Shown piece by piece: positions 6,449 to 7,138 of a DNA stretch of 7,138 nt (the stretch's first letter is position 1; each line of letters starts with the position of its first letter). This DNA is from Selenomonadaceae bacterium. Lineage in GTDB: Bacteria; Bacillota; Negativicutes; Selenomonadales; Selenomonadaceae. The DNA is taken from positions 1 to 7,138 of the forward strand of contig JAFSUE010000020.1 of assembly GCA_017445435.1 (NCBI GenBank), in the 5' to 3' direction. The position numbers were made by a program, and so were the translations under genes. The notes under the pieces were generated by a model that worked only from the letters and a program-made list of their open reading frames with translations, was not told where the DNA came from and ran no database searches.

Positions 6449-6460
6449 TCAGTAGCCAGC

Positions 6461-6489
6461 CGCGTGGTTAGCGTTATTCCCAAAACGCG
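6461..6489 (+). other. Small stem before the terminator
   Basis: CGCGT (6461-6465) and ACGCG (6485-6489) can form a 5-bp stem between the stop codon and the terminator hairpin. It would extend the folded 3' end of the small transcript. The stem is short and could be chance. Confidence 0.3.
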
Positions 6490-6490
6490 C

Positions 6491-6522
6491 AAAAGCCCCG
6501 ATTTGCAGATCGGGGCTTTTTT
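6491..6522. terminator. Strong terminator, probably bidirectional and shared
   Basis: AAAAGCCCCGAT (6491-6502) and ATCGGGGCTTTT (6509-6520) form a perfect 12-bp stem with a 6-nt loop, TTGCAG. On the plus strand the T-run is six long and ends the small-peptide RNA at about 6522, giving a transcript of about 200 nt. On the minus strand the same hairpin ends in TTTT, so it can also stop an RNA arriving from the right. A shared bidirectional terminator is a hallmark of Fst/par loci. Confidence 0.9.
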
Positions 6523-6542
6523 GATCGCCGTGTTTACAACTT
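6522..6542 (+). repeat. Direct repeat, copy 2, beyond the terminator
   Basis: TGATCGCCGTGTTTACAACT plus T copies the start region of the small gene (6363-6383) with two substitutions. It is followed by TAAATTA rather than the rest of the coding sequence, so it is not a second gene. Its position within the predicted minus-strand RNA makes it an antisense arm. Confidence 0.85.
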
Positions 6543-6554
6543 CTAAATTACATT

Positions 6555-6568
6555 TAATAGCGCTATTA
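6555..6568. repeat. 14-bp perfect palindrome at the antisense transcription start
   Basis: TAATAGCGCTATTA is perfectly self-complementary and centred between 6561 and 6562, at the predicted start of the antisense RNA. It touches the last base of its -10 box. It could be a repressor site or a feature of the initial transcribed sequence. Confidence 0.6.
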
Positions 6569-6596
6569 GTTTACCATAGAAAAATTTTTATTGCAA
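6568..6596 (-). promoter_or_regulatory. Convergent promoter for the antisense RNA
   Basis: Minus-strand TTGCAA (6596-6591), 17 nt, then TAAACT (6573-6568) preceded by TGG, an extended -10 TGn. The nearby plus-strand promoter at 6685-6713 has the same design, with TTGCAA, 17 nt and TGn before TAAAGT. The predicted start is near 6563-6561, facing the toxin-like gene. Confidence 0.6.
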
Positions 6597-6615
6597 CTGC
6601 TGAAAATTTTTCTAT
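6576..6615. repeat. 13-bp perfect inverted repeat around the antisense -35
   Basis: ATAGAAAAATTTT (6576-6588) and AAAATTTTTCTAT (6603-6615) are perfect inverted partners separated by 14 nt that include the antisense promoter -35. The left arm fills most of the promoter spacer. Neither strand shows a T-run after it, so it is not an ordinary terminator. An operator, or a cruciform controlling the antisense promoter, is possible. Confidence 0.6.
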
Positions 6616-6684
6616 ATCGCGGCAGGAGTAGTGATGCGTAAATATTTTTTAGCTTTTCAAAAATTCTGGCGCATCGCTAAAAGC

Positions 6685-6713
6685 TTGCAATAAAAGGCGG
6701 CGTGTGATAAAGT
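6685..6713 (+). promoter_or_regulatory. Promoter of the glycosyltransferase gene
   Basis: TTGCAA (6685-6690), 17 nt, then TAAAGT (6708-6713) preceded by TGA, an extended -10. The predicted start near 6720 leaves a leader of about 32 nt before the ATG at 6752. The stretch from 6616 to here has no supported gene, only short inverted repeats such as GATGCG (6633-6638) with CGCATC (6670-6675). Confidence 0.55.
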
Positions 6714-6751
6714 TGCACTGCGTTTTCAAAATCTGCGAAAGGAAGGTTGCA

Positions 6752-7138
6752 ATGTCACCACTAGTTAGCATTATGACGCCTTGTTACAACGGCGAAAAAT
6801 ATGTTGGCAGATATTTAGATTCCGTACTTACCCAAACTTACGACAATATTGAAGTTGTCATTGTCGACGACGGCTCAACCGACAACACTGCGGCGATAAT
6901 TAAAAGCTACATTCCAAAGTTTGAATCAAAAGGCTACAAGTTAGTTTACGTGTACCAAGAAAACGGCGGCGCGGCGTCTGCGATAAGTACGGCAATGTCA
7001 ATGGTTAATGGTGACTTCATTTCGTGGTTTGATTCGGATGATATTTTATTGCCTTTTTCAACTGAAAAGCGCGTGAACTTTTTGCAACAAAATCCGCAGT
7101 ACGATTTTTGTATTTGCCAAATGCTGGAAGTGTCGGAA
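6752..7138 (+). CDS. Glycosyltransferase family 2, N-terminal part
   Basis: The frame is open from ATG 6752 to the window end (129 codons, C-terminus missing). It begins MSPLVSIMTPCYNGEKYVGR, the typical GT-A opening, and has VDDGSTD (38-44), which binds the nucleotide, a NGGAASAIS stretch (about 71-79) and FDSDD at 93-97 in the place of the metal-binding DxD motif. Family members transfer a sugar from a nucleotide sugar, usually onto cell-surface polysaccharide, lipid or protein; the donor and acceptor cannot be read from this fragment. No signal peptide or membrane segment is visible, so a cytosolic catalytic domain is expected. GGAAGG at 6741-6746 is the ribosome binding site. The gene is transcribed from the promoter just upstream, independently of the small-RNA locus. 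Confidence 0.92.
   Translation, partial: MSPLVSIMTPCYNGEKYVGRYLDSVLTQTYDNIEVVIVDDGSTDNTAAIIKSYIPKFESKGYKLVYVYQENGGAASAISTAMSMVNGDFISWFDSDDILLPFSTEKRVNFLQQNPQYDFCICQMLEVSE

Larger units (their letters stand above)
6322..6456 (+). promoter_or_regulatory. Nested mRNA helices closing 5' end to 3' end of the small-peptide transcript
   Basis: GCTACTGAT at 6322-6330, the predicted RNA 5' end, is perfectly complementary to ATCAGTAGC at 6448-6456, which starts on the last base of the stop codon. Inside it, GTCTGTC (6391-6397) pairs with GACAGAC (6437-6443), and GCAGGTGTAGT (6401-6411) pairs with ACTACATCTGC (6417-6427) over 11 bp with one G-U and a 5-nt loop. A small hairpin, TACGA-ctt-TCGTA, covers 6376-6388 just after the start codon. 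CCTTTT (6342-6347) can pair with GGAAGG (6354-6359) and mask part of the ribosome binding site. Such folding is typical of type I toxin mRNAs, which are kept untranslated at first. Confidence 0.6.
6491..6563 (-). ncRNA. Candidate antisense antitoxin RNA, about 70 nt
   Basis: A minus-strand promoter at 6596-6568 would start an RNA near 6563-6561 that ends at the shared terminator. Its first half carries the complement of the repeat at 6522-6542, so it can pair in 20 of 21 positions with the ribosome binding/start region of the toxin-like mRNA. Its 3' half is the exact complement of the toxin RNA terminator hairpin. In the Enterococcus par system, the antitoxin RNA II is likewise a convergent RNA of about 65 nt that blocks translation through repeats and the terminator. 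Both predicted RNAs here begin with GCGCTA, four bases after the -10. No expression data support it. Confidence 0.6.

Noticed and set aside
6522..6550. A second copy of the small toxin-like gene after the terminator
   Set aside because: Only the start region is duplicated. After ACTT the sequence diverges, and the frame from GTG 6530 (GTG TTT ACA ACT TCT AAA TTA CAT TTA) soon ends in TAG with no hydrophobic stretch and no ribosome binding site.
6634..6693. 19-codon plus-strand frame (MRKYFLAFQKFW...) with AGGAG 5 nt upstream, a possible leader peptide for the glycosyltransferase
   Set aside because: The likely glycosyltransferase promoter (6685-6713) lies at and after its end, so it would not be on that mRNA. 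It is very short and resembles no family I know.

Overview
The window looks like chromosomal DNA of a low- to mid-GC Bacillota bacterium. The evidence is strong AAGGAG-type ribosome binding sites on every gene, A/T-rich spacers, ClpX- and Hsp70-type sequences of Gram-positive flavour and a Fst/par-like small-RNA locus. An anaerobic Negativicutes/Selenomonadales member would fit, but that placement is a guess. No rRNA, tRNA or CRISPR was seen.

Left part (1-3704, minus strand). This is a probable operon, read right to left: a ClpX-like AAA+ unfoldase, then an unusual Hsp70 in which the C-terminal lid is replaced by a von Willebrand factor A (VWA) domain with an intact MIDAS, then the start of an unrecognised protein that runs off the window. 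The pairing of an AAA+ ring with a VWA protein recalls MoxR/VWA and RavA/ViaA, but here the VWA rides on an Hsp70 chassis. The gap before the last gene is built of 7-bp repeats.

Middle part (3705-4295). About 600 bp hold no intact gene. A roughly 460-bp insertion-sequence relic (tentatively IS982-like) with 17/20-matching terminal inverted repeats carries a frameshifted, internally deleted transposase. Its left end may supply the -35 box of the clpX-like operon. A UUCG-loop terminator then closes the next gene.

U32 gene (4296-6224, minus strand). This encodes a tandem-domain U32 'peptidase' protein of the Fe-S RNA hydroxylase type. The second U32 copy has lost most of the cluster cysteines. 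Its own extended -10 promoter lies just upstream.

Right part (6287-6600). This compact locus is the most interesting part. A promoter drives a roughly 200-nt, highly structured RNA encoding a 25-residue hydrophobic peptide, and the RNA ends at a strong terminator that can work in both directions. Beyond the terminator lies a near-copy (19/21) of the peptide's translation start region, followed by a convergent minus-strand promoter. This is the layout of the Fst/par type I toxin-antitoxin locus: a toxin mRNA faced by a short antisense RNA with a shared terminator and complementary repeats.

Far right (6685-7138, plus strand). A promoter and the N-terminal 129 codons of a family 2 glycosyltransferase are present; the rest is cut off by the window end.
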